In this document: positions 26,672 to 36,118 of the stretch, piece after piece | Layout: each line of letters opens with the position of its first letter | How positions within the stretch are numbered: the first letter of the stretch is position 1 | Assembly (NCBI RefSeq): GCF_021596505.1 | Contig: NZ_PJIZ01000032.1 | Coordinates: 1-64,000, forward strand | Origin: Nostoc sp. CMAA1605 | Lineage (GTDB): Bacteria; Cyanobacteriota; Cyanobacteriia; Cyanobacteriales; Nostocaceae | Reading direction: 5' to 3' | DNA: 64,000 bases | The notes under the pieces: model-generated | The model's input: the letters and a program-made list of their open reading frames with translations, nothing else | Told to the model about the DNA's origin: nothing | Database searches by the model: none | Program-made: the position numbers and the translations under genes

Positions 26672-27436
26672 ATGTACCAAACTGACCCACCTCTTCCCCC
26701 CAGTGAAGTCCTACCGACAATGTACGACCTTCCCAGCGAAGACCCAGAGGAGCCTGGTTTGCCCGACGAATTTCACGACTTTCAACCCCAACTTTTGCGG
26801 GAAACCTGCCAACCACCAACTTATCCCACTGGGGAAATGTTCATTGGTACAGACTTAAATTTATATTACGATGCTCGCAATCGCTTATGGCATAAAAGAC
26901 CAGATTGGTTTTTAGTATTGGGTGTATCTCGCGCTCAACAACAACAAGAAATGCGTCTTAGCTACGTTGTTTGGCAAGAAGCAGTTGCACCATTTTTAGT
27001 AGTAGAGTTACTCTCACCAGGTACAGAAGCAGAAGATTTAGGGCAAACATTAAGGGATGCCAATAAACCCCCGACAAAATGGCAAGTGTATGAACAGAAT
27101 TTACGCATTCCTTATTACGTTGTGTTTGACCGCTACCAAAATTTGTTGCGGGTGTTTGAATTAACAGGAATGCGATATCAAGCAGTAGCAATTGCCGAGC
27201 CGAAATTTTGGTTTGAGGAATTACAGTTAGGTTTGGGGGTTTGGCAGGGACAGTATCAAGAAACAGAAGGTTTATGGCTGCGTTGGTATGATGTTGCAGG
27301 TAACTGGATTCCCACTTTCGAGGAACGAGCCGAACAAGAAAGGCAACGTGCTGAACAAGAACGGCAACGGGCGGAAAGATTGGCTCAAAGATTGCGAGCG
27401 ATCGGTGTAGACCCAGATACTTTAGAGTCATTTTAG
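26672..27436 (+). CDS. Uma2 (DUF820) family putative endonuclease
   Basis: A 254-residue member of the Uma2 family, a PD-(D/E)xK-type fold very abundant in cyanobacteria. The core has LVVELLSPGTEAEDLG with the catalytic-type Glu, followed by KWQVYEQNLRIPYYVVFDRY. The C-terminus is a short Arg/Glu coiled coil built from repeats of AEQERQR (about residues 219-245) and ends RAIGVDPDTLE, a usual tail for the family. Nuclease activity is assumed from fold; real roles are not settled. It sits between the two subunit genes of the exporter, presumably an insertion of a mobile family. Confidence 0.88.
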   Translation: MYQTDPPLPPSEVLPTMYDLPSEDPEEPGLPDEFHDFQPQLLRETCQPPTYPTGEMFIGTDLNLYYDARNRLWHKRPDWFLVLGVSRAQQQQEMRLSYVVWQEAVAPFLVVELLSPGTEAEDLGQTLRDANKPPTKWQVYEQNLRIPYYVVFDRYQNLLRVFELTGMRYQAVAIAEPKFWFEELQLGLGVWQGQYQETEGLWLRWYDVAGNWIPTFEERAEQERQRAEQERQRAERLAQRLRAIGVDPDTLESF

Positions 27437-27531
27437 GATTCGCACCGATAAGTTTTGTGATAGGTGTGCAATCAATTAAAATCCTAATTTATTAACAAAC
27501 TAATATATATTAACTGATATCTAAAAACCTT

Positions 27532-28800
27532 ATGTCTGACACTGTAATTCGGGTAGAAAATCTAGGTAAAAAATATATTATTGGGCATCAAACCCAGGAA
27601 AAATACACCGCACTAAGGGATGTGATAGCTAATGGTGCTAAAGGTTTATTTAAGTCATTACGAAATCAAAAATTTAAACCTGCAAATTATCAAGAAGAGT
27701 TTTGGGCTTTAAAAGATGTCTCATTTGAGATTAAGCAAGGTGACAGAGTTGGAATTATTGGCCGCAACGGGGCAGGGAAATCTACACTTTTAAAAATTCT
27801 CAGCCGTATTACTGAACCCACTCAAGGAAACATCAAAATTAAAGGCAGAGTTGCTAGTTTGTTGGAGGTAGGTACAGGCTTTCACCCAGAGTTGACTGGA
27901 AGAGAAAATATCTACCTCAATGGCGCAATTCTGGGGATGAGTAAGGTAGAGATTAAACGCAAGTTTGATGAAATTGTAGCTTTTGCAGAGGTTGAAAAAT
28001 TTTTAGATACCCCAGTCAAACGATATTCATCAGGAATGTATGTGCGGTTGGCGTTTGCGGTAGCGGCGCATCTAGAACCGGAGATATTGATTGTAGATGA
28101 AGTGTTAGCAGTAGGTGACGCTCAATTTCAAAAGAAATGTCTAGGAAAGATGGAGGAAGTAGGAAAAGAAGGACGTACCGTTTTGTTTGTGAGCCATCAA
28201 ATGGCGACAGTCACAACACTCTGTCAACGTGCTATATGGTTGCTCAATGGTCAAGTACACCAAGAAGGAAATTCAGATTGGATAACTAGTAAATATTTAA
28301 TTCATGGATCTGAACTATCAGGAGATATAACCTTAACAGCCCAAAACCAAGATCCGCGTTTTTACTTTAAACGGATATCATTACTCAATTCAAACAATAA
28401 AATTACTTCTGTATTTGATGTCAAAGAAGCAATTAAAATTTGTTTAGAATATTGTTCGATAAAGCCTGCTAAAAATTTAGAAATAACTATTAGAGTTTAC
28501 AATTCTAGCGGTATACCGATTTTTAGTATCAATCGTTCTTCATCATTAAAAATTGAAGTCAGTCCAGGTAACTATATTGCAGAAATTGAGTTACCGGCTA
28601 ACTTTCTTGTACCTGATACTTATACTATTGATATTGGCGCACACGTACCAAAGGTTGAGGTTTTGTCACACTATCAATCCTCAATTAGTTTTGAAATAGA
28701 AGAAACAGGAAGTGATATGAGTTTATATAAGGGTTCAGCCTTTGGAGTGGTGTTTTTAGATTTGAACTGGCGAGAAGATCACATATCAGTATGCCGATAG
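27532..28800 (+). CDS. polysaccharide ABC exporter ATPase (Wzt-like)
   Basis: Cytoplasmic ATPase of 422 residues. Walker A GRNGAGKST (about residues 79-87), signature YSSGMYVRLAF (about 164-174), Walker B ILIVDEVLAVGD (about 186-197), switch His in FVSHQM. Beyond about 265 lies a C-terminal beta-rich domain typical of Wzt proteins, which bind the modified terminus of the glycan before export. Together with the permease at 25755 it forms an ABC-dependent export route. Spacing to the upstream Uma2 gene is about 95 bases, so co-transcription is likely. Confidence 0.93.
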   Translation: MSDTVIRVENLGKKYIIGHQTQEKYTALRDVIANGAKGLFKSLRNQKFKPANYQEEFWALKDVSFEIKQGDRVGIIGRNGAGKSTLLKILSRITEPTQGNIKIKGRVASLLEVGTGFHPELTGRENIYLNGAILGMSKVEIKRKFDEIVAFAEVEKFLDTPVKRYSSGMYVRLAFAVAAHLEPEILIVDEVLAVGDAQFQKKCLGKMEEVGKEGRTVLFVSHQMATVTTLCQRAIWLLNGQVHQEGNSDWITSKYLIHGSELSGDITLTAQNQDPRFYFKRISLLNSNNKITSVFDVKEAIKICLEYCSIKPAKNLEITIRVYNSSGIPIFSINRSSSLKIEVSPGNYIAEIELPANFLVPDTYTIDIGAHVPKVEVLSHYQSSISFEIEETGSDMSLYKGSAFGVVFLDLNWREDHISVCR

Positions 28801-28948
28801 AATGCAACACGAACTTACAGAGTAATACTTGGTATGGATTATGCTTATGTTATTATTTGTGATTTTCTGTGATTTAAAATCTTTAATTCTTTCAATAGAA
28901 AAAATATATTAAATAAAGCTAAGTAAACGCGAAATTCACAGCATTTAA

Positions 28949-29572
28949 ATGTTGGGGTTAATAATTTTGATGAAATACATTGCCTATATTCTAAGGAAAA
29001 TAGCAAACAAATTAGATAGAGGTACTGTTAGAAGCAGTAGAAATTTATGTATTAAAACAGGTGATGCTTGCACTCTAACATCCAATGTAAAAGTTTACAA
29101 TCATCCCTGCAATCCAGAAGCCATTATTTTAGGTAATGGAGTAATGATAGACGGTACTTTAGAAGTTTATAAACAAGGTAAATTGTTGATTGATGATAAC
29201 ACATTTATAGGCAATTCTAGAATATTTTGTACAACTAATGTATATATTGGTAAAGGATGCTGGATTGCAGACCATGTGTTTATAATGGATAGTGATTTGC
29301 ATCCTATATCCCCCAAACGTCGTTTAGAGGATGCTATTAATTTTTCAAAAGGTATTTTTCCAGATGTTTATAGAGATATACCAAATGCACCTGTTTCCAT
29401 AAACAATTCTGTATGGATAGGTGTAAATTCTACGATATTAAAAGGTGTAACAATTGGTGAAGGTGCGGTAGTTGGAGCAGGTTCAGTAGTAACAAAAGAT
29501 GTTCCACCGTGGACAATTGTCGCTGGCAATCCCGCACGAATCATTAGAGAAATTCCAGAAGATGAGCGATAA
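28949..29572 (+). CDS. hexapeptide-repeat sugar acyltransferase
   Basis: A 207-residue left-handed beta-helix acyltransferase. Hexapeptide repeats begin at about residue 45 and strengthen near the end ([37 protein letters not shown], then the usual [14 protein letters not shown]). An internal loop with [14 protein letters not shown] carries the likely catalytic His. Members O- or N-acetylate sugars with acetyl-CoA. ATG at 28970 ([10 protein letters not shown]) is an alternative start. The gene ends 11 bases into the next one, so the two are coupled. The acceptor is likely a sugar of the exported polysaccharide. Confidence 0.85.
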   Translation: MLGLIILMKYIAYILRKIANKLDRGTVRSSRNLCIKTGDACTLTSNVKVYNHPCNPEAIILGNGVMIDGTLEVYKQGKLLIDDNTFIGNSRIFCTTNVYIGKGCWIADHVFIMDSDLHPISPKRRLEDAINFSKGIFPDVYRDIPNAPVSINNSVWIGVNSTILKGVTIGEGAVVGAGSVVTKDVPPWTIVAGNPARIIREIPEDER

Positions 29573-30407
29573 AATGCTAACTTGGGAAGAAGCGGTTCAA
29601 TGGTTAAGAAATCAGCCTGAACAACGCGAACTAGTTCAACAGTGTTATTACGATGATCCTCTAGAATCTGCTGCTGAACGCTTTAGTCAAAGTGAAGAAT
29701 GGGCTGCCTTATATCAACTCTTAAAGCCAAAAATTCCAGGTAAAGTTTTAGATATAGGAGCAGGGAGAGGAATTTCCAGTTATGCCTTTGCCAAAAGAGG
29801 TTGTTCTGTTACAGCATTAGAACCTGATCCGAGTGATTTAGTGGGTGCTGAAGCAATTCGCAATTTATCTAAAAGTACAGGTTTGCCTATTCAAGTCGTT
29901 CAGGATTGGGGAGAGAAATTACCATTTACTGATAATTATTTTGATATTGTCTATGGTAGAGCCGTTTTACATCATGCACAGGACTTAAAGCAATTATGTG
30001 GAGAAGCAAAAAGAGTATTAAAACCTGGTGGTTATTTTATCGCTACTCGTGAGCATATCATTTCCTGCAAGGAAGACTTGCAACAGTTTTTAGACTCCCA
30101 TCCGCTTCATCGTTTTTATGGTGGAGAAAACGCTTATCTTCTAGAAGAGTATACGACGGCTATTTGTTCAGTCGGCTTGCAAATGATTAGCTCGTTTGCT
30201 CCATTAGAAACTGTTATTAACTATGCACCCATGACTCAAAGTCAATATCAAAACCAACTGAAAAATTCTTTAGCAATCCGTTTTGGACAGCCATTGGCTA
30301 ACTATTTAAGCGCATTAAAACCAGTTCAATATTTTTATGGTAAGTACGTATCACAAAAATTAAATACTTCTGGCCGTCTATATTCGTTTTTAGCAGTTAA
30401 GCCATAA
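29562..30407 (+). CDS. class I SAM-dependent methyltransferase
   Basis: About 281 residues. Motif [17 protein letters not shown] (near residue 52) binds SAM; the acidic TALEPDPSD and the [15 protein letters not shown] and [14 protein letters not shown] segments complete a Methyltransf_11 domain. The reading frame extends upstream to 29499, but translation most likely starts at ATG 29562 ([11 protein letters not shown]) or ATG 29574, overlapping or touching the stop of the acyltransferase. It is followed by the epimerase with overlapping TAATG. It may O-methylate a sugar, possibly the terminal cap read by the Wzt C-terminal domain; this is inference. Confidence 0.82.
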   Translation: MSDKMLTWEEAVQWLRNQPEQRELVQQCYYDDPLESAAERFSQSEEWAALYQLLKPKIPGKVLDIGAGRGISSYAFAKRGCSVTALEPDPSDLVGAEAIRNLSKSTGLPIQVVQDWGEKLPFTDNYFDIVYGRAVLHHAQDLKQLCGEAKRVLKPGGYFIATREHIISCKEDLQQFLDSHPLHRFYGGENAYLLEEYTTAICSVGLQMISSFAPLETVINYAPMTQSQYQNQLKNSLAIRFGQPLANYLSALKPVQYFYGKYVSQKLNTSGRLYSFLAVKP

Positions 30408-31339
30408 TGGCAAGTAATAAGATTGCTCTAATTACAGGTGTTACTGGGTTTATTGGCCGCTACATAGCCCGTCATTTCTCCGAGCAAGGATGGTCTGTTA
30501 TTGGTATTGGTACTTCCCCACCAGAAAACGCCCCCTTAGCCAATTTGACAAAATACTACTGCCTGAGATTACCAGATTTATATTTACACGAAATATTACA
30601 GCTACATTATCCCTCAATTTGTATTCATTGTGCCGGACGGGCTTCCGTTGGCTTATCTGTTTCTGAACCCGGTTCTGACTTTTATACAAATTCTGTAGTT
30701 ACCTTTGAACTCCTTAATTCACTACGTCTTCATACTCCCAATTGTAAATTCATTTTTCTTTCCAGTGCCGCAGTCTATGGAAATCCTCAATCACTACCCA
30801 TCAATGAAACACAAACAGTTGCTCCTATCTCACCATATGGCTTTCATAAACTAATGTGTGAGCAAATGTGTTTAGAATTTACAAAGGTGTATGGTTTACC
30901 AACTGCTAGTATGAGAATATTTTCTGCTTATGGTCCTGGTTTACGTCGTCAGGTGGTCTGGGATATTTGCCAAAAGGCAATAATCAAAGGTTCTCTATTA
31001 TTACAAGGTACAGGAGAAGAAAGTCGAGATTTCATCCATGCTCTAGATATCGCCAGAGCATTAAGTGTAGTTGTTAAATCCGCACCAATGGAAGGAGAAG
31101 TATATAATTTAGGCTCAGGTAGAGAAGTAAAAATTTCTGAACTGGCTACAATAGTACTAAATTCTTTAGAAGAAAATTTAACACTTCAATTTGATGGAAT
31201 TGTTCCCCTTGGCAATCCTCTGAATTGGCAAGCAGATATTTATAAATTGAAATCCATTGGTTTTATTCCCACTGTTGAACTAGAACGGGGAATTAAGACT
31301 TTTGTCAACTGGTGTCGTGCTGAACTGGTAGGTGTATGA
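30407..31339 (+). CDS. NAD-dependent epimerase/dehydratase
   Basis: Extended short-chain dehydrogenase of 310 residues that makes or interconverts nucleotide sugars. NAD-binding TGVTGFIGRYIA (residues 10-21), the FLSSAAVYG strand (about 116-124) and the catalytic YxxxK as YGFHK (about 143-147) are all present. The C-terminal substrate domain contains RDFIHALDIARAL and VYNLGSGREVKISEL, typical of UDP- or GDP-sugar epimerases. Its start overlaps the preceding stop and its stop overlaps the next start, placing it in a tight operon. The exact sugar product is not clear. Confidence 0.88.
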   Translation: MASNKIALITGVTGFIGRYIARHFSEQGWSVIGIGTSPPENAPLANLTKYYCLRLPDLYLHEILQLHYPSICIHCAGRASVGLSVSEPGSDFYTNSVVTFELLNSLRLHTPNCKFIFLSSAAVYGNPQSLPINETQTVAPISPYGFHKLMCEQMCLEFTKVYGLPTASMRIFSAYGPGLRRQVVWDICQKAIIKGSLLLQGTGEESRDFIHALDIARALSVVVKSAPMEGEVYNLGSGREVKISELATIVLNSLEENLTLQFDGIVPLGNPLNWQADIYKLKSIGFIPTVELERGIKTFVNWCRAELVGV

Positions 31340-32523
31340 ATCAACCTCTAAGAATTGGTTTGTTGATGCAGGGGGGGCGTGCTTGGATAGGTGGTAGTGA
31401 GTATATCAAGAATATTATCTTGGCACTATCAAGTCTACCAGATGAAGCGCGTTCAACGTTTGAAATATGCTTATTCTACAATCAAGATTTTGAACCAAGT
31501 ATTCAAAATCAATTAAAGCCTTATTTAGATATTACTTACAATCTAGGCAATGAATTAAAGCCTTTTACATTGACTAATCGTTTAAGGTGGAAAATAAGAC
31601 GGTCTTTATTTAAACAATCAGATCCTCGTTTTTCAGATTTATTGAAGGCAAATAAAATTAGTTTTGTTTATCCTTATTTAGTTCCTAAAAACGAAAATTT
31701 ACCATATCAGGGATGTCCTTGGATTGCCGACTTTCAACATAAATACTTACCCCATTTATTTACACAATCAGATATAGAAACACGAGACAGAGGATTTGCA
31801 AAGATAGCTAACTTGAGTCCAAGAGTAGTGTTGAGTAGTAAAACAGCAGCAACAGATTTTAAAAAATTCTTTCCAGACACTCAATGTCAAACAGAGGTTT
31901 TACAATTCAGGACTTCTCTACCTGCTAGTTGGTACGAATTGGATGCAATCGCAGTACAACAAAAGTACCACCTACCAGAGCGATTTTTTCTAGTTAGCAA
32001 TCAGTTCTGGCAACATAAAAATCATTTAGTTTTATTAGAAGCCTTAAAAATACTAAAATCCAATTCTATATATCCAGTAATTGTCTGTACTGGCCATCTT
32101 TATGACTACCGTAAACCTGATTACATAGATACCATACTACAAACTATCTCTACTTATGGACTAGCAAATCAGGTTTACTTACTAGGTTTAATACCCAGAA
32201 TCGATCAGATTCAACTTATGCGTTATTGCCTAGCTGTAATTCAGCCTTCTCTATTTGAAGGTTGGAGTACGGTAGTAGAAGATGCTCGTTGTCTTGGTAA
32301 AAAAATGATTCTCTCTGATTTTCCAGTTCACTTAGAGCAAAATCCGCCAGGAAGCATATTTTTTGAGCGAAACTCGCCACAGCAACTAGCCAATTTGATT
32401 GCTGAATGGTGGGAAATGCTGCCTCTTGGAGTGAATTTAGAAGAGGAAACTTTAGCACAGGAAAGAAATCAAGAAGATGTGAAAAATTTCGGATACCGCT
32501 TTCTAGAAATTGCTAGGGGCTAA
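31336..32523 (+). CDS. family 4 glycosyltransferase
   Basis: GT-B glycosyltransferase of 395 residues, overlapping the epimerase by 4 bases. N-terminal GLLMQGGRAWIGGSEYIKNIILAL acts as the acceptor-side domain. The C-terminal half starts at about 205 (ERFFLVSNQFWQHKNHLVLLEAL) and contains the donor-binding QPSLFEGWSTVVEDARCLGK, with the paired acidic residues of GT4 enzymes. The sugar and linkage are not readable. Part of the operon from 28949. Confidence 0.85.
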   Translation: MNQPLRIGLLMQGGRAWIGGSEYIKNIILALSSLPDEARSTFEICLFYNQDFEPSIQNQLKPYLDITYNLGNELKPFTLTNRLRWKIRRSLFKQSDPRFSDLLKANKISFVYPYLVPKNENLPYQGCPWIADFQHKYLPHLFTQSDIETRDRGFAKIANLSPRVVLSSKTAATDFKKFFPDTQCQTEVLQFRTSLPASWYELDAIAVQQKYHLPERFFLVSNQFWQHKNHLVLLEALKILKSNSIYPVIVCTGHLYDYRKPDYIDTILQTISTYGLANQVYLLGLIPRIDQIQLMRYCLAVIQPSLFEGWSTVVEDARCLGKKMILSDFPVHLEQNPPGSIFFERNSPQQLANLIAEWWEMLPLGVNLEEETLAQERNQEDVKNFGYRFLEIARG

Positions 32524-32549
32524 AAGAGGAGGATGATTTTTATATCTTT

Positions 32550-32636
32550 ATGGCGATCGCCCTACTAGAGTACCCCCTAGAACTACAAGCCAAAAGATAC
32601 ATAGAGCTATACCAACAGGTTGTGAATGATAAATAG
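32550..32636 (+). pseudogene. 28-codon remnant, possible glycosyltransferase tail
   Basis: A 28-residue frame (start ATG 32550, stop TAG 32634-32636) with LEYPLELQAKRYIELYQQVV, which resembles the last helix of many family 4 glycosyltransferases. It follows AGGAGG, but a separate ATG is nearer to that motif. Probably the leftover end of a deleted gene. Confidence 0.3.
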
Positions 32637-32654
32637 GATGAATAAGCAAGGACA

Positions 32655-33815
32655 ATGAAAAAGCATATTCTTTTAGTTTCTTTCCTACCACCGATGGAGG
32701 GAACTGGTAGTCCTATTATTTTAAAAAGGCATTTAAGCCAACTGGAGCTTCAAGGCTGGAAAATATCAATTGTAGTACCAGAATCTTCTCTAAAGAGTGC
32801 TAATAAATTTTCCAATTCGTGGCAAATTATTCCTTTAACTGGTCGTAAATGGTGGTGGCCTCCTGTTAAGCGAGCAATTCCAGGACTAGTAAAAATGCGC
32901 CTACCTCTCTGGCGATGGGAGTGTGAGCAATACTTGGGAAAAGAGCGACCTTCAGTAATTTTGGCATTCCTTTGTGATATATATCCTTTATTAGCGTTGC
33001 ATTTGTCACAAAGTTGGAATGTTCCCCTATCAGTCATCATTCATGATCAAGAAGAATTATGGGCAAAATCTGAAAAAGAAGCTTATCTTATTCGGCAACG
33101 CTCTATAGCTGTACTAAGAAAAGCAGCAAGAATTTGGCCAGTTTCGCCAGAGCTTGCACAAGTTTACAATCTTGACTGTACAAAAAAAATTTCTGCTCTT
33201 TACCCGATTCCAGAAAAAAACAGTTGCAATTTTGTTGAATGGAAAATTAATTTCCAGTCTCACCCTGTTGTCGCTCATGCTGGAAGATTACATCCATTTC
33301 AATTTCCTAATTTTCTCATTCTTGCTCAATCTCTGCAAAAAATAAATGGAACACTTTTAATTATTGCTCCTAGTAATAATCCTACTTTAGCTAAGTTACT
33401 TGATATATGCCCAAATGTAAAATACCATGAACCTTTTGAGCAAAACAAAGATGTCATTAATTTTCTATCAGGTAAAGCGAGCTGTATATTGGTATCCTAC
33501 TCCTTCTCCCTAATTGAACAACCTTGGGCAGCAACTAGCTTTCCAAGCAAGCTGATTGAGTTTTCCAAATTAGGTTTGCCAATACTGATTATGTCACCTT
33601 GTTCTACAGCGATATCTAACTGGGCTAAAAAAAATCAGTGGCTTGCACACATTACTCGGCTAGATGAAGCAGATATTTTTAACACGATAATCAAGCTTAC
33701 AAAACGAGAAACTTGGATGAAAATGTCTGAGCAAACACAAAAATTTGCTCTTCATGAATTTTGCCCAGAGCGTATTCATTCACAATTTGTTTCTGAGTTA
33801 CCTGGTAAATCATAA
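32655..33815 (+). CDS. glycosyltransferase (GT4-like)
   Basis: A 386-residue GT-B-like protein. N-terminal HILLVSFLPPMEGTGSPIILKRHL is a typical GT4 opening, and the C-terminal SFPSKLIEFSKLGLPILIM (about residues 295-315) resembles the donor site of WcaI-type enzymes. The usual E-x7-E pair is not obvious, so the activity is less certain than for its neighbours. It has a Trp-rich stretch (WKISIV..., KWWWPPVKR) that may contact the membrane. It is in the same direction as the surrounding operon. Confidence 0.72.
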   Translation: MKKHILLVSFLPPMEGTGSPIILKRHLSQLELQGWKISIVVPESSLKSANKFSNSWQIIPLTGRKWWWPPVKRAIPGLVKMRLPLWRWECEQYLGKERPSVILAFLCDIYPLLALHLSQSWNVPLSVIIHDQEELWAKSEKEAYLIRQRSIAVLRKAARIWPVSPELAQVYNLDCTKKISALYPIPEKNSCNFVEWKINFQSHPVVAHAGRLHPFQFPNFLILAQSLQKINGTLLIIAPSNNPTLAKLLDICPNVKYHEPFEQNKDVINFLSGKASCILVSYSFSLIEQPWAATSFPSKLIEFSKLGLPILIMSPCSTAISNWAKKNQWLAHITRLDEADIFNTIIKLTKRETWMKMSEQTQKFALHEFCPERIHSQFVSELPGKS

Positions 33816-33852
33816 AACAAATTAATGAAAAATTCAAATATCGGATATAGAT

Positions 33853-34791
33853 ATGGATAAAGTAATCATTCTTTCACAAGATTTTAAATATTCTAACATG
33901 ATTACTTATGATGCTGGACCAGGTTATGCAGAACTAATGGGTTGGCAATATGACTATCTGAATAACATTCAATTGTATTCAAATAGCATTATTATTATTG
34001 ATAATCGTATTTCAGAATTAGAATGTTTCAAACTTCAAGAATACATATCACAGAATAAAAAATATAATTTTTTATTAAAAATTGTTGATCCTTATGAGGA
34101 ATGGTGTCGTAATCATCACTACTATCGTTTTCTATTTGAAATTAAAAATCATCAAAACGTTTTCTTTCTAAGTGTATATAAACCTGCGGAATTAACTAAA
34201 GAAATAAATGATTTAACTGATAATACAAAAATGGTCTTTATTCCTTATGCCTTCAAGGATACTTATAAACTAAAAAATTCACTTTCTAGTAGAAAGAAAA
34301 AAATAGTTTTTTCTGGAAACCTAGACCCCAATGTTTATCCTTATCGTTATGATTTTCTTAAAAAAATCAAAAGGAATCCCTTACTTTGGAATAAAATTTG
34401 TTTATTAAAACATCCTGGTTATCCTGATATTAATCAAAAACTATTACATAACGTGGTTGGAAATAAGTACATTGAGTTTTTATCTCAATTTAAATTTATG
34501 TTCATTTCCCCATCTCGTTGTGGATTAGAATTTCTGAAATATAGTGAATGTGCCTATGCCCAATGTGTTCCTATAGGAAAAGCACCTTTAAGTTTTAGTA
34601 ATAAATTACAAGATTGTTTTATTAATATAGATTTTTCGGATTTTTATAAATCCATTAATTATATTTTTTCTATCCCTGTGTCTGAATTACAGAATATAAC
34701 AGAAAATTACTATTACACATTTGAGCAAGAAAGAAATCCTGAGCTTTTAAATTCTCAGCTTGATACTTTCTTGGAACAGGTAATTGCATGA
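33853..34791 (+). CDS. putative glycosyltransferase-like protein, unusual family
   Basis: A 312-residue protein with unusually AT-rich codons compared with its neighbours, suggesting recent transfer. The C-terminal half resembles a CgeB/GT1-like fold: KKKIVFSGNLDPNVYPYRYDFLKKI (about 152-176) and ISPSRCGLEFLKYSECAYAQCVPIG (about 218-242), which would be a donor-binding loop. No standard E-x7-E motif. No signal peptide or membrane span. Its end overlaps the start of the next glycosyltransferase by 4 bases, supporting a shared transcript. I do not recognise a close family; glycosyltransferase is the best guess. Confidence 0.55.
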   Translation: MDKVIILSQDFKYSNMITYDAGPGYAELMGWQYDYLNNIQLYSNSIIIIDNRISELECFKLQEYISQNKKYNFLLKIVDPYEEWCRNHHYYRFLFEIKNHQNVFFLSVYKPAELTKEINDLTDNTKMVFIPYAFKDTYKLKNSLSSRKKKIVFSGNLDPNVYPYRYDFLKKIKRNPLLWNKICLLKHPGYPDINQKLLHNVVGNKYIEFLSQFKFMFISPSRCGLEFLKYSECAYAQCVPIGKAPLSFSNKLQDCFINIDFSDFYKSINYIFSIPVSELQNITENYYYTFEQERNPELLNSQLDTFLEQVIA

Positions 34792-36113
34792 AGTTACTAT
34801 TCATCATCCCCGAATATCCACCTTGCTCTGGTGGTGGAATTGCCACTTTTTACAGTAACCTTATACCAGAACTTTCTCGTCAAGGACATCAAGTCCATAT
34901 ATTAGTCGGTAGTGCTTTATCGCCAGCAATAACTGGCTATCAAGTAGACAAATTAACCGTAGACTTTCTCAACCCTCAAGCAGTAAGTGCTAATATAGCA
35001 AGATTTAATCGCTATAATGCCATTCCAGAATTTCAACGTCATCTTGCGGCTGCATGGACAGCATGGGAACAGGTAAACAGAAGTGAAGGCTATGATTTAG
35101 TGGAAACCACAGATTGGGGTATGTTGTTTACTCCTTGGATTGTCTCAGAAGATAGTCCACCTACTGTTGTGCAACTTCATGCCAGCATTGGTCAAATAGA
35201 TTTTTATGACCCTCAATTGGATAGCCAACTTCAAAGTAGTTTGATTCGTTTATTAGAATTAAATTTGCTCTCATTAGCAGATGAGTTACAAGCTAATAGT
35301 CAGTTTAATGCTAAGACTTGGCAACACCTGACGGGTAGAAATGTTACTTATATTCCTCCCATGTTGTCTTGTCAACCTGCTATTAAAACATTAGAAAAAT
35401 CTGCTCATGGTTTAGTAGTAGGGCGGATTCAGCACTGGAAAGGCCCTACAATTCTCTGCGAAGCCTTAAGATTGCTGGGAGCAAAATCCCCTATTATCGA
35501 CTGGATCGGTCGTGATACAGTGTATCGGGATTCAAAAACTTCAATGTCTGCCTATCTTACACAGACATATTCTGATATCTGGGGGAAAAAAATTCAGCCA
35601 TTGGGAACTTTCTCCCCAGAAGAAACTCGCCAACGCCAAGCAATGGCAAACTTTATACTTATACCGTCTATTTGGGATGTATTTAACTACACCTGTGTAG
35701 AAGGAATGGCTCAAGGACAGACTGTATTGTGTTCTCAGGGGGCTGGATCAGCAGATTTGATTACTGATGGAGTCAATGGACTAACATTTAAAGTTGGTGA
35801 TCCGCAAAGTTTAGCAAACAGTTTGGATACTTTATTGAGTTGGAGCGATGCACAACGAAAAGAAATTGGCAAGGTGGCTCAAGAAACTGTTAAAACAAAA
35901 CTTGCACCTGCTAAAATCGCCCAACAGAGAATTGAGATTTATGAAAAAGTAATAAACAATGGTAGATTTTCAACTCGTCCTAATTCTTGGTTAGTTGATG
36001 CTGTTTCTCCTGCCAAGCCTTTAGAAAAACCATTAGCATTTCTTGATCGTTTACCTTTGCGCGAGTTGAGTAATTATCTAGTTAAGCGGAGTCTGAAAAA
36101 ATTTCTGACTTGA
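34788..36113 (+). CDS. family 4 glycosyltransferase
   Basis: A 441-residue GT4 enzyme. It starts KLLFIIPEYPPCSGGGIATFYSNL, a classical GlgA/GT4 glycine loop, and the GT1 domain carries GLVVGRIQHWKGPTILCEAL and PSIWDVFNYTCVEGMAQGQTVL, where the paired acidic site of the family is partly changed (WDVF/ CVEG). It extends beyond the usual core by a 60-residue C-terminal tail (RPNSWLVDAVSPAKPLEKP). ATGA overlaps with the gene before. Sugar unknown. Confidence 0.85.
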   Translation: MKLLFIIPEYPPCSGGGIATFYSNLIPELSRQGHQVHILVGSALSPAITGYQVDKLTVDFLNPQAVSANIARFNRYNAIPEFQRHLAAAWTAWEQVNRSEGYDLVETTDWGMLFTPWIVSEDSPPTVVQLHASIGQIDFYDPQLDSQLQSSLIRLLELNLLSLADELQANSQFNAKTWQHLTGRNVTYIPPMLSCQPAIKTLEKSAHGLVVGRIQHWKGPTILCEALRLLGAKSPIIDWIGRDTVYRDSKTSMSAYLTQTYSDIWGKKIQPLGTFSPEETRQRQAMANFILIPSIWDVFNYTCVEGMAQGQTVLCSQGAGSADLITDGVNGLTFKVGDPQSLANSLDTLLSWSDAQRKEIGKVAQETVKTKLAPAKIAQQRIEIYEKVINNGRFSTRPNSWLVDAVSPAKPLEKPLAFLDRLPLRELSNYLVKRSLKKFLT

Positions 36114-36118
36114 TAGCT

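Noticed and set aside
26958..27431. A 157-codon ORF opposite the Uma2 gene
   Set aside because: Antisense shadow; the Uma2 frame carries the conserved motifs.
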